NCBI RefSeq assembly: GCF_003289625.1
Contig: NZ_QMBN01000001.1
Location: forward strand, 124,001-188,000
Length of the DNA: 64,000 nt
Direction: 5' to 3'
Source of the DNA: Microbacterium sp. SMR1
GTDB taxonomy: Bacteria; Actinomycetota; Actinomycetes; Actinomycetales; Microbacteriaceae
Below are positions 16,538 through 25,640 of the stretch, piece by piece. The position numbers were made by a program, and so were the translations under genes. Position 1 is the first letter of the stretch. Each line of letters opens with the position of its first letter. Below the pieces are notes generated by a model, which was not told where the DNA came from, did not search any database, and saw only the letters and a list, made by a program, of their open reading frames with translations.

Positions 16538-18817
16538 TTGGAAGGTCCAGAAATCACCGCAGCCGAAGCCGTCCTCGACAACGGCCGCTTCGGCACCCGC
16601 ACCGTCCGGTTCGAGACCGGACGCCTGGCACAGCAGGCGCAGGGCGCCGTTGCCGCCTACCTCGACGAGGAGACGATGCTCCTCTCGGCCACCAGCGCCG
16701 GCAAGCACCCGCGCGAAGGCTTCGACTTCTTCCCGCTCACCGTCGACGTCGAAGAGCGCTCGTACGCCGCAGGCAAGATCCCCGGCTCGTTCTTCCGCCG
16801 CGAGGGACGCCCCTCGACCGAGGCGATCCTCGTCTGCCGTCTGATCGACCGTCCGCTGCGCCCCTCGTTCGTCGACGGCCTGCGCAACGAGGTCCAGATC
16901 GTCATCACGGTCCTCTCGATCGCACCCGGCGAGTACTACGACGCCCTCGCGATCAACGCGGCATCCGCTTCGACGCAGATCTCGGGCCTGCCGTTCTCCG
17001 GCCCGATCGCCGGTGTTCGCCTGGCGCTCGTTCCCGGTCACGGTGAGCACGAGGACCAGTGGGTCGTCTTCCCGAACCAGAAGGTCGTCGAAGAGGCCGT
17101 CTTCGACCTCACCGTCGCCGGCCGGGTTCTGCCCGACGGCGAAGTGGCCATCATGATGGTCGAGGCCGAGGCGACCGAGGGCAGCTGGAACCTCATCAAG
17201 GGCGGCGCCGTCAAGCCGAGCGAAGAGGTCGTCGCACAGGGCCTCGAGGCCGCGAAGCCCTTCATCAAGCAGCTCGTCGAGGCGCAGGCTTCGATGGCGG
17301 CATCCGCGTCGCGTGAGCCGGGCGTCTACCCCGTCTTCCCGCCGTACGCCCCCGAGGTCTACGACTTCGTCGCCGAGCGCGCCTACGGCGAGCTGACGAG
17401 CGTCTACCAGATCGCCGACAAGCAGGAGCGCCAGAACGCCGACGACGCGATCAAGGACCGCGTCAAGGGCGAGGTCGCCGCTGCCGTCGAGGCCGAGCAG
17501 CTCCCGGCGTCCGCGCTCGCGGAGTTCTCCGCCGCGTACAAGTCGGTGACCAAGAAGATCGTCCGCGGCCGCATCCTCAGCGAGGGCGTCCGCATCGACG
17601 GTCGCGGCCTGGCCGACATCCGTCCGCTCGACGCCGAGGTGCAGGTCATCCCGCGCGTCCACGGCTCGGCGATCTTCCAGCGCGGTGAGACCCAGATCCT
17701 GGGCGTCACCACGCTGAACATGCTGAAGATGGAGCAGCAGATCGACTCGCTGTCGCCCACGACGAGCAAGCGCTACCTGCACCACTACAACTTCCCGCCC
17801 TACTCGACCGGTGAGACCGGCCGCGTCGGCAGCCCGAAGCGTCGCGAGATCGGGCACGGCTTCCTCGCCGAGCGCGCGCTCGTGCCGGTGCTGCCCAGCC
17901 GCGAGGAGTTCCCGTACGCGATCCGTCAGGTCTCCGAGGCCCTCGGGTCGAACGGCTCGACCTCGATGGGCTCGGTGTGCGCCTCGACCCTCTCGCTGCT
18001 GAACGCCGGTGTGCCCCTGCGCGCCCCGGTCGCCGGTATCGCGATGGGTCTCGTCTCCGACCAGGTCGACGGTGAGACCCGCTACGCGGCGCTGACCGAC
18101 ATCCTCGGCGCCGAGGACGCGCTCGGCGACATGGACTTCAAGGTCGCCGGCACGAGCGAGTTCGTCACGGCCATCCAGCTCGACACGAAGCTCGACGGCA
18201 TCCCGTCGTCGGTGCTCTCGGCCGCGCTGACCCAGGCCAAGGAGGCTCGTCTGACGATCCTCGGCGTCCTCAACGCCGCGATCGACAGCCCCGACGAGAT
18301 GGCACCGACCGCCCCGCGCGTCATCAGCGTCCAGATCCCGGTCGACAAGATCGGTGAGCTGATCGGCCCCAAGGGCAAGACGATCAACTCGATCCAGGAC
18401 GAGACCGGCGCCGACATCTCCATCGAGGAGGACGGCACCGTCTACATCGGCGCGACCGACGGCCCCTCGGCCGAGGCCGCTCGTGCCCGCGTGAACGCGA
18501 TCGCCAACCCCACCAACCCCGAGGTCGGCGAGCAGTTCCTGGGCACCGTCGTGAAGATCGCGACGTTCGGCGCGTTCATCTCGCTCCTGCCCGGCAAGGA
18601 CGGACTGCTGCACGTCAGCGAGGTCCGCAAGCTCGCCGGTGGCAAGCGCGTCGAGAACGTCGAAGACGTCCTGGGCGTCGGCCAGAAGATCCTCGTGCGC
18701 ATCACGAAGATCGACGACCGCGGCAAGCTCTCCCTCGAGCCGGTTCTCGAAGAGACCGCTGACCAGGACGGCTCGGCCGCTGCGAGCGAGGGCCCCGAGG
18801 CTCCCGCCGAAGGCTGA
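16538..18817 (+). CDS. pnp: Polyribonucleotide nucleotidyltransferase (PNPase)
   Basis: 759 residues, the usual actinobacterial length. Two RNase PH domains flank an all-alpha linker (first about 15-150, second about 340-560), then a KH domain (about 590-655, [16 protein letters not shown]) and an S1 domain (about 665-735, [20 protein letters not shown]). PNPase degrades and polymerises RNA 3' ends and is part of RNA turnover with RNase J (encoded at 28.5 kb). Translation starts at TTG 16538: AAGGAGGGA lies 7 nt upstream and homologues begin MEGPEI. The weak start and structured leader suggest autoregulation. Confidence 0.97.
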   Translation: MEGPEITAAEAVLDNGRFGTRTVRFETGRLAQQAQGAVAAYLDEETMLLSATSAGKHPREGFDFFPLTVDVEERSYAAGKIPGSFFRREGRPSTEAILVCRLIDRPLRPSFVDGLRNEVQIVITVLSIAPGEYYDALAINAASASTQISGLPFSGPIAGVRLALVPGHGEHEDQWVVFPNQKVVEEAVFDLTVAGRVLPDGEVAIMMVEAEATEGSWNLIKGGAVKPSEEVVAQGLEAAKPFIKQLVEAQASMAASASREPGVYPVFPPYAPEVYDFVAERAYGELTSVYQIADKQERQNADDAIKDRVKGEVAAAVEAEQLPASALAEFSAAYKSVTKKIVRGRILSEGVRIDGRGLADIRPLDAEVQVIPRVHGSAIFQRGETQILGVTTLNMLKMEQQIDSLSPTTSKRYLHHYNFPPYSTGETGRVGSPKRREIGHGFLAERALVPVLPSREEFPYAIRQVSEALGSNGSTSMGSVCASTLSLLNAGVPLRAPVAGIAMGLVSDQVDGETRYAALTDILGAEDALGDMDFKVAGTSEFVTAIQLDTKLDGIPSSVLSAALTQAKEARLTILGVLNAAIDSPDEMAPTAPRVISVQIPVDKIGELIGPKGKTINSIQDETGADISIEEDGTVYIGATDGPSAEAARARVNAIANPTNPEVGEQFLGTVVKIATFGAFISLLPGKDGLLHVSEVRKLAGGKRVENVEDVLGVGQKILVRITKIDDRGKLSLEPVLEETADQDGSAAASEGPEAPAEG

Positions 18818-18830
18818 ATCTCCTATCACC

Positions 18831-18865
18831 CGGATGCCCGTCCCCGTCTCGGGGGCGGGCATCCG
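18831..18865 (+). terminator. Terminator of pnp
   Basis: CGGATGCCCG (18831-18840) pairs with CGGGCATCCG (18856-18865), with an inner CCCCG/CGGGG stem and a short loop. It starts 14 nt after the pnp stop. Confidence 0.75.
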
Positions 18866-18878
18866 TCGTTCCCAGAGC

Positions 18879-18913
18879 GGCCGTGATGAAACAGTTATCT
18901 GGAATTCACGGCC
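18879..18913 (+). promoter_or_regulatory. Promoter-embedded palindrome before the aldo/keto reductase
   Basis: Perfect arms GGCCGTGA (18879-18886) and TCACGGCC (18906-18913) flank an AT-rich spacer with TTATCT (18895-18900), a candidate -10. This could be a regulator site over the reductase promoter. Confidence 0.35.
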
Positions 18914-19015
18914 TGTTCGCGACAATACGCGCCCACAGGTGCGGGGTGTCCTACTCTCGAAGTGCGCGCCGAGGAGCCGCGCCCCGCGATTCCTCGGTGT
19001 CGACGGAGGTGTGTG

Positions 19016-20038
19016 ATGTCGGGGGACCGGGTGGCTCAGGTCGCAGCCGCTGGTGCGCCCGCCGCGGCCGTGCATCCCTCCAGCCCGATCCCGGTACACG
19101 GCAAGCCCGTGGGCGCCGACATCCGCGTCGACCTGGCCGAGACCGGCAAGCGGATCTTCCCCCTCATCCTCGGCGGCTCCGAGTTCGGTTGGACCATCGA
19201 TCTCGCAGCGAGCCACGCCGTCCTCGACGCGTACGTGCAGCGCGGCGGCAACGCCCTGCACACCTCCGACGGCTACGCCTCGGGTCGCAGCGAGCACATC
19301 ATCGGCCGCTGGCTCTCCAGTCGGGGAAACCGCGACGACATCGTCGTCACGGTGCGGGTCGGGGGCAACCCCGACAATCCGGGGCTCGGCTCGGTGAATC
19401 TCGTACGGTCGGTGGAAGCGTCGCTCGGCCGGCTGGGCATCGATCGCATCGACCTGCTGTACCTGGATGCCGCGACCGACGGCGTCACGGCGCTCGAAGA
19501 CACTCTCGCGACGGCGGAATGGCTCGTCGAGAGCGGGAAGGTCGGAGCGCTGGGAGCGGCCGGATACACCGCGATGCAGCTCGTCGAGGCCCGCATCCTG
19601 TCCTCCGCGGGGTACCCGCGTTTCGCCGCACTGGATGTTCCCTACAACCTCCTGCACCGGTCGGAGTTCGACGGTGACCTGCGTCTCATCGCCGGCGCCC
19701 AGGGCCTCGCGGTGACGCCCTCGCAGGCTCTCGAGCACGGCTACCTCACCGGGAGCCATCGCGATCGTTCCGGTCTGTCGTCATCGGTGCGCGGCTCGCA
19801 GCTCGCCGCATGGATGAACCGTCGCGGCGCCCGGACGCTGAAGGCGCTCGACCGCATCTCGGAGGAGCTGTCGGTCTCGACGGCAGCGATCGCGGTCTCC
19901 TGGCTCCTCGCGCAGCGCGTCGTGACGGCGCCGATCGTCAATGCGAGCCGGCCCGCGCACGTCGACCAGCTCGTGCAGGGTGTCGGCGCCCGGCTCGGTC
20001 GCTCGCACCTCGCGGAGATCGCGCGCGCCGTGGAGTGA
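19016..20038 (+). CDS. Aldo/keto reductase-like protein with altered catalytic tetrad
   Basis: 340 residues of the AKR TIM-barrel family, recognisable from LHTSDGYASGRSEHIIGRWL, DDIVVTVRVGG and GIDRIDLLYLD. Aligned to standard AKRs the tetrad Asp-Tyr-Lys-His appears as H82, Y87, R114 and D151, so only Tyr is kept. NADPH-binding C-terminal features (VSWLLAQRVVTAPIVNAS) remain. It may be a reductase with an unusual mechanism or a non-catalytic relative. GGAGGT 5 nt before ATG 19016 supports the start. It is monocistronic, after the pnp terminator. Confidence 0.82.
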   Translation: MSGDRVAQVAAAGAPAAAVHPSSPIPVHGKPVGADIRVDLAETGKRIFPLILGGSEFGWTIDLAASHAVLDAYVQRGGNALHTSDGYASGRSEHIIGRWLSSRGNRDDIVVTVRVGGNPDNPGLGSVNLVRSVEASLGRLGIDRIDLLYLDAATDGVTALEDTLATAEWLVESGKVGALGAAGYTAMQLVEARILSSAGYPRFAALDVPYNLLHRSEFDGDLRLIAGAQGLAVTPSQALEHGYLTGSHRDRSGLSSSVRGSQLAAWMNRRGARTLKALDRISEELSVSTAAIAVSWLLAQRVVTAPIVNASRPAHVDQLVQGVGARLGRSHLAEIARAVE

Positions 20039-20123
20039 GCCGATCTGTGATCCCGCGGAGCGCCTGTCGGAGGGGTGACGTAGGGTGGATGGCGCCCTGT
20101 TCATCGTTTCGAATCGAGCTTCT

Positions 20124-20723
20124 GTGACGCAGTATCTCTACCTCGTGCGCCACGGAGAGCATCAGGACGCCGAGCACGGTCTCGAAGACGGCCCGCTCTC
20201 GCCGCGTGGACGCCGTCAAGCCGAGCTGCTGGCCGATCGCATCTCCGGCGTGCCCCTCGACGCCGTCTGGCACTCGCCGCTCGAGCGCGCCCAAGAGACG
20301 GCGCGCGCCGTCGCCAAGCGCCTGCCAGCCCTGGCTCCGCAGGCGTCGTCTCTGCTGTTCGACTGCGTCCCGACCGGTATGACGCCCGATACGCCCGCCG
20401 CCTACGAGCCCTTCTTCGGGTCGTACACCGAGGCCGAGACCGAGGCGGGCGCAGCGCAGATGGCGGATGCGGTGGGGGAGTTCCTCGCTCGCAAGCCCGA
20501 CGCCCACGAACTGCTGATCACCCACAACTTCGTCATCGCCTGGTTCGTGCGCGAGGTGCTGCAGGCACCCGACTGGCGGTGGTTGACGATCAACCAGGCT
20601 CACTGCGGGCTGACCGTGCTCGCGCAGCGCCCCGGCCGCCCCTGGACGATGGTCTCGCACAACGACCTCTCGCACCTCCCTGTCGAGCTGCGCACCGGCC
20701 TTCCCGACATCCTTCCCGTCTGA
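20124..20723 (+). CDS. Histidine phosphatase family protein
   Basis: About 199 residues from the preferred GTG. The branch-1 histidine phosphatase (phosphoglycerate mutase-like) motif YLVRHGEHQD gives R9, H10 and G11; the second catalytic His lies in LLITHNFVIAW, and WHSPLERAQETAR holds the conserved Arg. Such proteins dephosphorylate sugar phosphates, nucleotides or proteins; the substrate is unknown. An upstream in-frame ATG at 20085 exists, but the LVRHGE motif normally lies close to the N-terminus. TAGGGT at 20080-20085 is a candidate -10. Confidence 0.85.
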   Translation: MTQYLYLVRHGEHQDAEHGLEDGPLSPRGRRQAELLADRISGVPLDAVWHSPLERAQETARAVAKRLPALAPQASSLLFDCVPTGMTPDTPAAYEPFFGSYTEAETEAGAAQMADAVGEFLARKPDAHELLITHNFVIAWFVREVLQAPDWRWLTINQAHCGLTVLAQRPGRPWTMVSHNDLSHLPVELRTGLPDILPV

Positions 20724-20799
20724 GCCGACGGCTGATCCGCGGCGCGAGCCCGGCTCCTGCCGATTGGACGCGGCGCGCACCGAACCGGAGAATCGATCG

Positions 20800-21621
20800 G
20801 TGCTCGATGGTCCTCTGCTCGCCGACTGGCTTCCCGTCTCCGTCTCCGCGCTGATCTTCCTCATCGTCGCGGCCGGGGTGGCCGGCTGGGTCGACGCGGT
20901 CGTCGGCGGGGGAGGGCTGATCCAGCTCCCCGCCCTCGTCATCGGCGTGCCCAAGGATGTCGCGACGCCCTTCATCCTCGGGACGAACAAGCTGTCGTCC
21001 TTCGCGGGCACGCTCTCGGCCAGCTGGGTCTATCTGCGACGCATCCGCGTGCAACTGGTTCTCCTCGTGCCGCTTGTGGCCGGCGCATTCGGGGGGTCGG
21101 CCGTGGGGGCCGCGCTGTCGCGCTACGTCCCGCGGGAACTGCTGACGCCGATCGTGCTGGTCGCGGTCGTGGCGGTCGCGATCTACACGCTGCTGAAGCC
21201 CAAGATGGGCTTGAACCACGAGCCGCGCCACGAGTCGCGTGCGGCCATCGTGTGGCGCTCGGCGCTCATCGGAATCGTCGTCGGCTTCTACGACGGCATC
21301 CTCGGTCCCGGCACCGGTTCGTTCTTCGTCATCCTGCTCGTCGCCGTGCTCGGATACGGCTTCCTCCAGGCGAGCGTCAACGCCAAGATCGCCAATCTCA
21401 CCACGAATCTCGCAGCGCTCCTCGTCTACGGGGTGCACGGCGAGATCCTCCTGCTGCTCGCCGTCGTCATGGCGGCGGCGAACATGACGGGCGGGTTCAT
21501 CGGCGCTCGCATGGCGACGAAGAACGGCAGCGGCTTCGTGCGGATCGTGTTCCTCGTCGTGCTGTCGATCCTCGTCGTGAAGCTCGCTTGGGACACGTTC
21601 ATGCAGTTCGCGCCCGCGTAG
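20800..21621 (+). CDS. Sulfite exporter TauE/SafE family permease
   Basis: About 273 residues with eight hydrophobic helices. The duplicated half-motif is visible: AGWVDAVVGGGGLIQLPALV in the first half and GFYDGILGPGTGSFFVIL in the second, which is diagnostic of TauE/SafE (DUF81). These proteins move sulfite, sulfoacetate or other organic anions. GTG 20800 is preferred (GGAGAA about 10 nt upstream); TTG 20764 would add 12 polar residues. It sits just before dapB, whose probable leaderless -10 overlaps its stop codon. Confidence 0.85.
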   Translation: MLDGPLLADWLPVSVSALIFLIVAAGVAGWVDAVVGGGGLIQLPALVIGVPKDVATPFILGTNKLSSFAGTLSASWVYLRRIRVQLVLLVPLVAGAFGGSAVGAALSRYVPRELLTPIVLVAVVAVAIYTLLKPKMGLNHEPRHESRAAIVWRSALIGIVVGFYDGILGPGTGSFFVILLVAVLGYGFLQASVNAKIANLTTNLAALLVYGVHGEILLLLAVVMAAANMTGGFIGARMATKNGSGFVRIVFLVVLSILVVKLAWDTFMQFAPA

Positions 21622-21624
21622 GCT
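21619..21624 (+). promoter_or_regulatory. Leaderless -10 of dapB
   Basis: TAGGCT ends 7 nt before the dapB ATG (21632) and overlaps the stop codon of the preceding permease gene. Confidence 0.55.
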
Positions 21625-21631
21625 GGTGGTC

Positions 21632-22447
21632 ATGACCACGCGCGTGGCCCTCGTGGGCGGCACCGGAAAGCTCGGCGGCATCATCCGAGACGTCATCGAG
21701 GCGTCGGAGGGCTTCGAGATCTCGGCGGTCCTGACGAGCCGCAGCAGCCTCGACGAGCTCGACGGCGCCGACCTCGTCGTCGACGCCTCGACCCCGGCCG
21801 TGTCGACGGATGTCGTGCGTGCAGCCATCGAGCGCGGCCTCAATGTGCTCGTCGGCACGTCGGGCTGGTCGCAGGAGCGGATCGCGCAGATCCGCCCCGC
21901 TGCGGATGCCGCGGGCGTCGGAGTCGTCTTCATCCCCAACTTCTCGCTCGGCTCGGTCGTCGGCAGCGCCCTCGCCGCTGCAGCCGCCTCGCTCTTCCCC
22001 TCGATCGAGATCATCGAGGCGCACCGCGACACCAAGGTCGACTCTCCGAGCGGCACCGCAGTCCGCACGGCCGAGCTCATCGCCGCTGCCCGCACCGGCG
22101 TCGGCCCGGTCGAGTCGCCCCACGCGGACCAGCGCGCCCGCGGACAGAAGGTCGCCAGCGTCCCGATCCATTCGCTGCGCCGGCCCGGCGTCATCGCCCG
22201 CCAGGAGACGATCCTCTCCGGCCCGGGCGAGGCCCTGTCGATCGTGCACGACACGATCGAGCCCGCGCGAGCCTATGAGCCCGGCATCCGAATCGCGCTC
22301 GACGCCGCCCGAGACGCGCGGGGCATCACCGTCGGGCTCGACAGCTTCATCGACATCGGGATCCGGCCGCCCGCCGCGACGAACGAGAACGCGCCGACCG
22401 ACGAGGGCGACGTCCCGGGTCAGGTCGCGCGAGCCACCGGAGCATGA
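21632..22447 (+). CDS. dapB: 4-hydroxy-tetrahydrodipicolinate reductase
   Basis: 271 residues. The Rossmann start VALVGGTGKLGG and the catalytic stretch EIIEAHRDTKVDSPSGTAVR identify DapB. The catalytic His and the Lys four residues later are kept, but the second His of the usual HH pair is Arg. It reduces hydroxy-tetrahydrodipicolinate with NAD(P)H in lysine and meso-diaminopimelate synthesis; dapA (27.4 kb) and dapF (46.6 kb) of the same pathway are in the window but in separate units. The C-terminus carries a 25-residue acidic tail that overlaps the next gene by 4 nt (ATGA). Confidence 0.93.
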   Translation: MTTRVALVGGTGKLGGIIRDVIEASEGFEISAVLTSRSSLDELDGADLVVDASTPAVSTDVVRAAIERGLNVLVGTSGWSQERIAQIRPAADAAGVGVVFIPNFSLGSVVGSALAAAAASLFPSIEIIEAHRDTKVDSPSGTAVRTAELIAAARTGVGPVESPHADQRARGQKVASVPIHSLRRPGVIARQETILSGPGEALSIVHDTIEPARAYEPGIRIALDAARDARGITVGLDSFIDIGIRPPAATNENAPTDEGDVPGQVARATGA

Positions 22448-22893
22448 GCGCCCGCATCCTGGCGTTGATCATGGCGGCGCTGCTCGCCATCTACATCGTC
22501 TTCGTCGCGCAACGCGCCGTGCTGCTCGTCATGTCCGGCGAGCCCGTGGGCATCGCGATGGGCGTCGCGCTGATCGTCCTTCCGGTCATCGCCGCATGGG
22601 CGCTATGGCGCGAGCTGGCGTTCGGCGCGAGCGCGTCGCGGCTCGGCAAGCGGCTCGAGCAGGAGGCGGCGCTTCCCGTGGAGACCATCGATCTCGCTCC
22701 GAGCGGCCGACCGGACCGCGCCGAGGCCGACGCCCTCTTCCCGCGCTACCGAGAAGCGGTCGAGCAGGCGCCCGAGGACTGGCGAGCGTGGTTCCGGCTG
22801 GGCCTCGCCTACGACGGCGCCGGCGACCGCCGGCGCGCACGACAGGCGGTCCGTACGGCGATCGCCCTCGAGCGAGCCGAGCGGAACGCCTGA
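22444..22893 (+). CDS. Membrane protein with TPR-like C-terminus, unknown function
   Basis: 149 residues, not assigned to a named family. Two hydrophobic helices (about 5-27 and 36-56) form a hairpin anchor. A cytoplasmic region (about 58-149) ends with PEDWRAWFRLGLAYDGAGDRRRARQAVRTAI, which reads like one tetratricopeptide repeat with its W-L-G-Y-A-A positions. Translation is coupled to dapB by a 4-nt overlap, so it is co-expressed with lysine/peptidoglycan precursor synthesis. It ends 1 nt from the convergent gene. Confidence 0.7.
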   Translation: MSARILALIMAALLAIYIVFVAQRAVLLVMSGEPVGIAMGVALIVLPVIAAWALWRELAFGASASRLGKRLEQEAALPVETIDLAPSGRPDRAEADALFPRYREAVEQAPEDWRAWFRLGLAYDGAGDRRRARQAVRTAIALERAERNA

Positions 22894-22894
22894 T

Positions 22895-23809
22895 TCAGCG
22901 CGGCGGGACGACGGCGCGGATGGCGTCCTCCACGCGCTCGTGCGTGAAGACGAAGCCCGACTTCTGCAGGACCGCCGGAGCCACGTCGGTGTCGTTGGTC
23001 AGCAGCGCCTCGGTCGCATCGCGTCCGAGGACGAGGCGGAGCCCCCACTCGGGAGCGCGGACCAGGTATGGGCGGTTCATCCTCATGGCCAGAGCGAAGC
23101 CCAGGTCGTTGGCCGTCGCGCGCGTCGGCCCGGTGAGGTTGACCGGACCGGCGACGTCGGCGTCGATGAGGTGACGGATGGCTGCGACCTCGTCGACGAG
23201 CGAGATCCAGGGCCATACCTGCGTGCCTCGACCGATCGGTCCCGACAGACCCGCTCGGGTCAGCAGCATGAGAGGCTTCAGCACGCCTTCGGGATGCACG
23301 ACCGGCGCCGTCCGCAGGAGGACCACGCGCGCGTGCTCACGAGCGGTCAGTGCAGCCGCCTCCCACTCCCCGCACAGATCGGCGAGGAACGAGTCGCCGC
23401 GCGGCGCAGTCTCGATCATGCGGACGCCGGGCCGGGTCGGGTAGTAGCCGACGGCCGATGACGACAAGAACACCGGCGCATCCGATCCGAGCGCGCGGAC
23501 GGCTGTTGCGAGGGTCTCGGTCGGGAGCAGCCGCGACCACACGAGCTCGTGCTTGTACGAACGGGTCCACGGGAAGCGGCCGATGCTCGCGCCGTTGAGC
23601 CCCACCACGGCGCGGGCCCCGTCGAGCACCGCGGGGTCGAGCGGGCGCTCTCCGGGGAACCATTGAACCTCGTCGGCGGCGACAGGGGATCGGCGGACGA
23701 GACGCGTGACCTCGATCCCGTCACCGCGCAGCGCGTCGACGAGGGCGCGTCCGATCAGACCGGACGCACCCGCGACGACGACACGGCCCGCCGAGCCCTG
23801 ATCAGCCAA
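22895..23809 (-). CDS. TIGR01777 family NAD-dependent epimerase-like protein
   Basis: 304 residues. GRVVVAGASGLIGRALVDALR is the NAD-binding Rossmann start, VFLSSSAVGYYPT carries the SDR-like Ser and Tyr, and the C-terminal about 45 residues form the DUF1731-like end (VRAPEWGLRLVLGRDATEAL). Proteins of this family (YfcH, SulA-type) are extended short-chain dehydrogenase relatives with no firm role. It overlaps the upstream OsmC gene by 8 nt and is probably co-transcribed with it. Confidence 0.87.
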   Translation of the reverse strand: MADQGSAGRVVVAGASGLIGRALVDALRGDGIEVTRLVRRSPVAADEVQWFPGERPLDPAVLDGARAVVGLNGASIGRFPWTRSYKHELVWSRLLPTETLATAVRALGSDAPVFLSSSAVGYYPTRPGVRMIETAPRGDSFLADLCGEWEAAALTAREHARVVLLRTAPVVHPEGVLKPLMLLTRAGLSGPIGRGTQVWPWISLVDEVAAIRHLIDADVAGPVNLTGPTRATANDLGFALAMRMNRPYLVRAPEWGLRLVLGRDATEALLTNDTDVAPAVLQKSGFVFTHERVEDAIRAVVPPR

Positions 23810-24227
23810 GCGTCGCCTCGAGGGTGATCTCGATGCCCGCGAGGGCGGCGGAGACGGGGCATCCGCTCTTGGCCTCCTGGGCCAGCCGGTCGAAGTCCTC
23901 GGCCGACAGGCCCGGGACGACGGCGTTGACGTTCAGGTGCGAGCCGGTGATGCCGGTGCCCGGGATGAAGGTGACCGATGCCGTCGTCTCGACGGACTCG
24001 GGCGGTGTGCCGTTCTCGGCCAGAGCGTGGGAGAGAGCCATCGAGAAGCAGGAGGAGTGGGCGGCGGCGATCAGCTCCTCGGGGGTGGTCACCGCACTGG
24101 AGCCTTCGCTGCGCGCCTTCCAGTTGACCTCGAACGGGCCCTGGTTCGAGCTCTCGAGGGCGATCTGTCCCGATCCCTCCGTGAGGCTGCCCTTCCAGCT
24201 GGTGGTTGCTTCGCTCGTGACGCTCAT
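23802..24227 (-). CDS. OsmC/Ohr family peroxiredoxin
   Basis: 141 residues. The two redox cysteines of the family are visible in AAAHSSCFSMALSHAL and AKSGCPVSAAL. The TTPEELIAAAHSSC segment is typical of OsmC. It reduces organic hydroperoxides in the cytoplasm. CAGGAGAG before ATG 24227 is a good Shine-Dalgarno, so the longer upstream frame is not needed. It probably leads a two-gene operon with the epimerase-like gene. Confidence 0.88.
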   Translation of the reverse strand: MSVTSEATTSWKGSLTEGSGQIALESSNQGPFEVNWKARSEGSSAVTTPEELIAAAHSSCFSMALSHALAENGTPPESVETTASVTFIPGTGITGSHLNVNAVVPGLSAEDFDRLAQEAKSGCPVSAALAGIEITLEATLG

Positions 24228-24348
24228 GACTCTCCTGTTCGCAGATGGCACCTCGGGTGCCGTATCGAGACGGCGCGGTGTGCGCTCGCGTCGAGCCTAA
24301 GTCGGTCGGCCGCCCGTCGGAACGTCTTGACAGGGTCCGCCGGCGGAC

Positions 24349-24783
24349 TCAGACCGAGGCGGAGTCGGCCCGCAGTCGCAGGATCTCGAGGTGCACGACA
24401 TCCCGTCGCGGTGCGCCGCCGAATCTGGTCCGCACGACCCCCCGTCCGTCGAGGACGAGCGTGGTGGGCGTCTGCGCGATCTGGAATCGACGCGCGATGT
24501 CGGGGCGGTCGGTCACGTCGATGTCGAGGTGGACGACGTCGTCGGTCTCCCGGGCCATCTCCGAGAGCGTGCGATGCACCGCGGGGCACCGGTGGCAGGT
24601 CTCCCTGCTGAATTGCAGGAGCGTCGCCGTTCGACCGAGGGCATCGGGGTCGGCGCCGAGTCGACGCGGGTCGACGACATCGAAACGCGGGATGGGATAG
24701 GGCCGTGAGGCGCGCCACCGCAGGAAGACTCCGATCCCGCCTGTTACCGCTAACAGACAGGCCAGGACGACCGCCACCGCCAT
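24349..24783 (-). CDS. Membrane-anchored thioredoxin-like protein
   Basis: About 144 residues from the preferred ATG at 24783. One N-terminal helix (about 1-22) anchors a thioredoxin-fold domain (about 50-140). The redox site is CHRC in FSRETCHRCPAVHRTL, and the cis-proline is in IAQTPTTLVLDGRG. The wording of CHRCPA resembles CxxC reductases of the thioredoxin/TlpA group. It may act on membrane or envelope disulfides. Starts at GTG 24792 or further out (24831) are possible. TACTCT on the minus strand near 24801 could be its -10. Confidence 0.75.
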   Translation of the reverse strand: MAVAVVLACLLAVTGGIGVFLRWRASRPYPIPRFDVVDPRRLGADPDALGRTATLLQFSRETCHRCPAVHRTLSEMARETDDVVHLDIDVTDRPDIARRFQIAQTPTTLVLDGRGVVRTRFGGAPRRDVVHLEILRLRADSASV

Positions 24784-24845
24784 GAGTTCCACAACAGCCC
24801 AGAGTAGACCTTCGGGGGGAGCCGGAAGCACTCGGGCGCCGGGGG

Positions 24846-24851
24846 TAATCT
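24846..24851 (+). promoter_or_regulatory. Leaderless -10 of thyX
   Basis: TAATCT ends 6 nt before the GTG start of thyX (24858). Confidence 0.55.
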
Positions 24852-24857
24852 GAGAGT

Positions 24858-25610
24858 GTGAGCGACGCCGAGCAGACCCCGACCAGCCCCGAGATCGAGT
24901 TCCGCAGCGATGTGACGGTCGAGCTCATCCGCTCGAGTGCCGCCGACTCGGACGTCCTGTTCGCGGCTCGCGTGTCGACGCAAGGGGAGCAGACCCTGGA
25001 TGCCGCCGCCGCCGGCACCGAGGCATCCGGTCGCGACCGCGGCCTCATCAACTACCTCATGCGCGACCGCCACGGCTCGCCCTTCGAGCACAACTCGATG
25101 ACCTTCTACGTGCAGGCGCCCATCTTCGTGTTCCGCGAGTTCATGCGGCACCGCATGGCCTCGTACAACGAGGAGTCCGGCCGCTACCGCGAGCTGCGCC
25201 CGGTGTTCTACGTCCCCGCCCGGGAGCGCAATCTCAACCAGGTCGGCAAGCCGGGCGCGTACGAGTTCCTGCCCGGCACCGACGAGCAGTTCGCCGTCGT
25301 CGACGAGAGCACGCGCCAGGCGTCGATCCAGGCGTACGAGGCCTACCGGCGGATGCTGGATGCCGGCGTCGCCCGCGAGGTCGCACGCATCGTGCTGCCG
25401 CTGAACATCTACTCGTCGATGTACGTGACGGTCAACGCCCGTTCGCTGATGAACTTCCTGTCGCTGCGGACCAAGGTCGAGGGAACGCATTTCCCGTCGT
25501 TCCCGCAGCGCGAGATCGAGATGTGCGCCGAGAAGATGGAGACCTTCTGGCGCGAGCTCATGCCGCTCACGCATGCGGCATTCAACGCCAACGGCCGCGT
25601 CGCTCCCTGA
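24858..25610 (+). CDS. thyX: FAD-dependent thymidylate synthase
   Basis: 250 residues. The ThyX signature RHRxxSxNExSxRY is complete at residues 97-110 (RHRMASYNEESGRY). ThyX methylates dUMP to dTMP using methylene-tetrahydrofolate, FAD and NADPH and works as a homotetramer. No thyA is in the window. It starts with GTG, 6 nt after a TAATCT -10 and without a Shine-Dalgarno, hence probably leaderless. It is separated from the convergent Nudix gene by 30 nt. Confidence 0.96.
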   Translation: MSDAEQTPTSPEIEFRSDVTVELIRSSAADSDVLFAARVSTQGEQTLDAAAAGTEASGRDRGLINYLMRDRHGSPFEHNSMTFYVQAPIFVFREFMRHRMASYNEESGRYRELRPVFYVPARERNLNQVGKPGAYEFLPGTDEQFAVVDESTRQASIQAYEAYRRMLDAGVAREVARIVLPLNIYSSMYVTVNARSLMNFLSLRTKVEGTHFPSFPQREIEMCAEKMETFWRELMPLTHAAFNANGRVAP

Positions 25611-25640
25611 CGGGTCGGAGGGCGACGTCCCGGGACCGAC

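Noticed and set aside
16331-19759. A 1,142-codon open frame on the minus strand opposite pnp and the reductase gene
   Set aside because: It is a GC-bias shadow: the plus strand encodes unmistakable PNPase and AKR sequences, and the antisense translation is Arg/Asp/Gly/Leu-rich without domains.
20101-20123. TTTCGAATCGAG before the histidine phosphatase gene as an SOS box
   Set aside because: It lacks the second GTTCGA half-site at the required 4-nt spacing.
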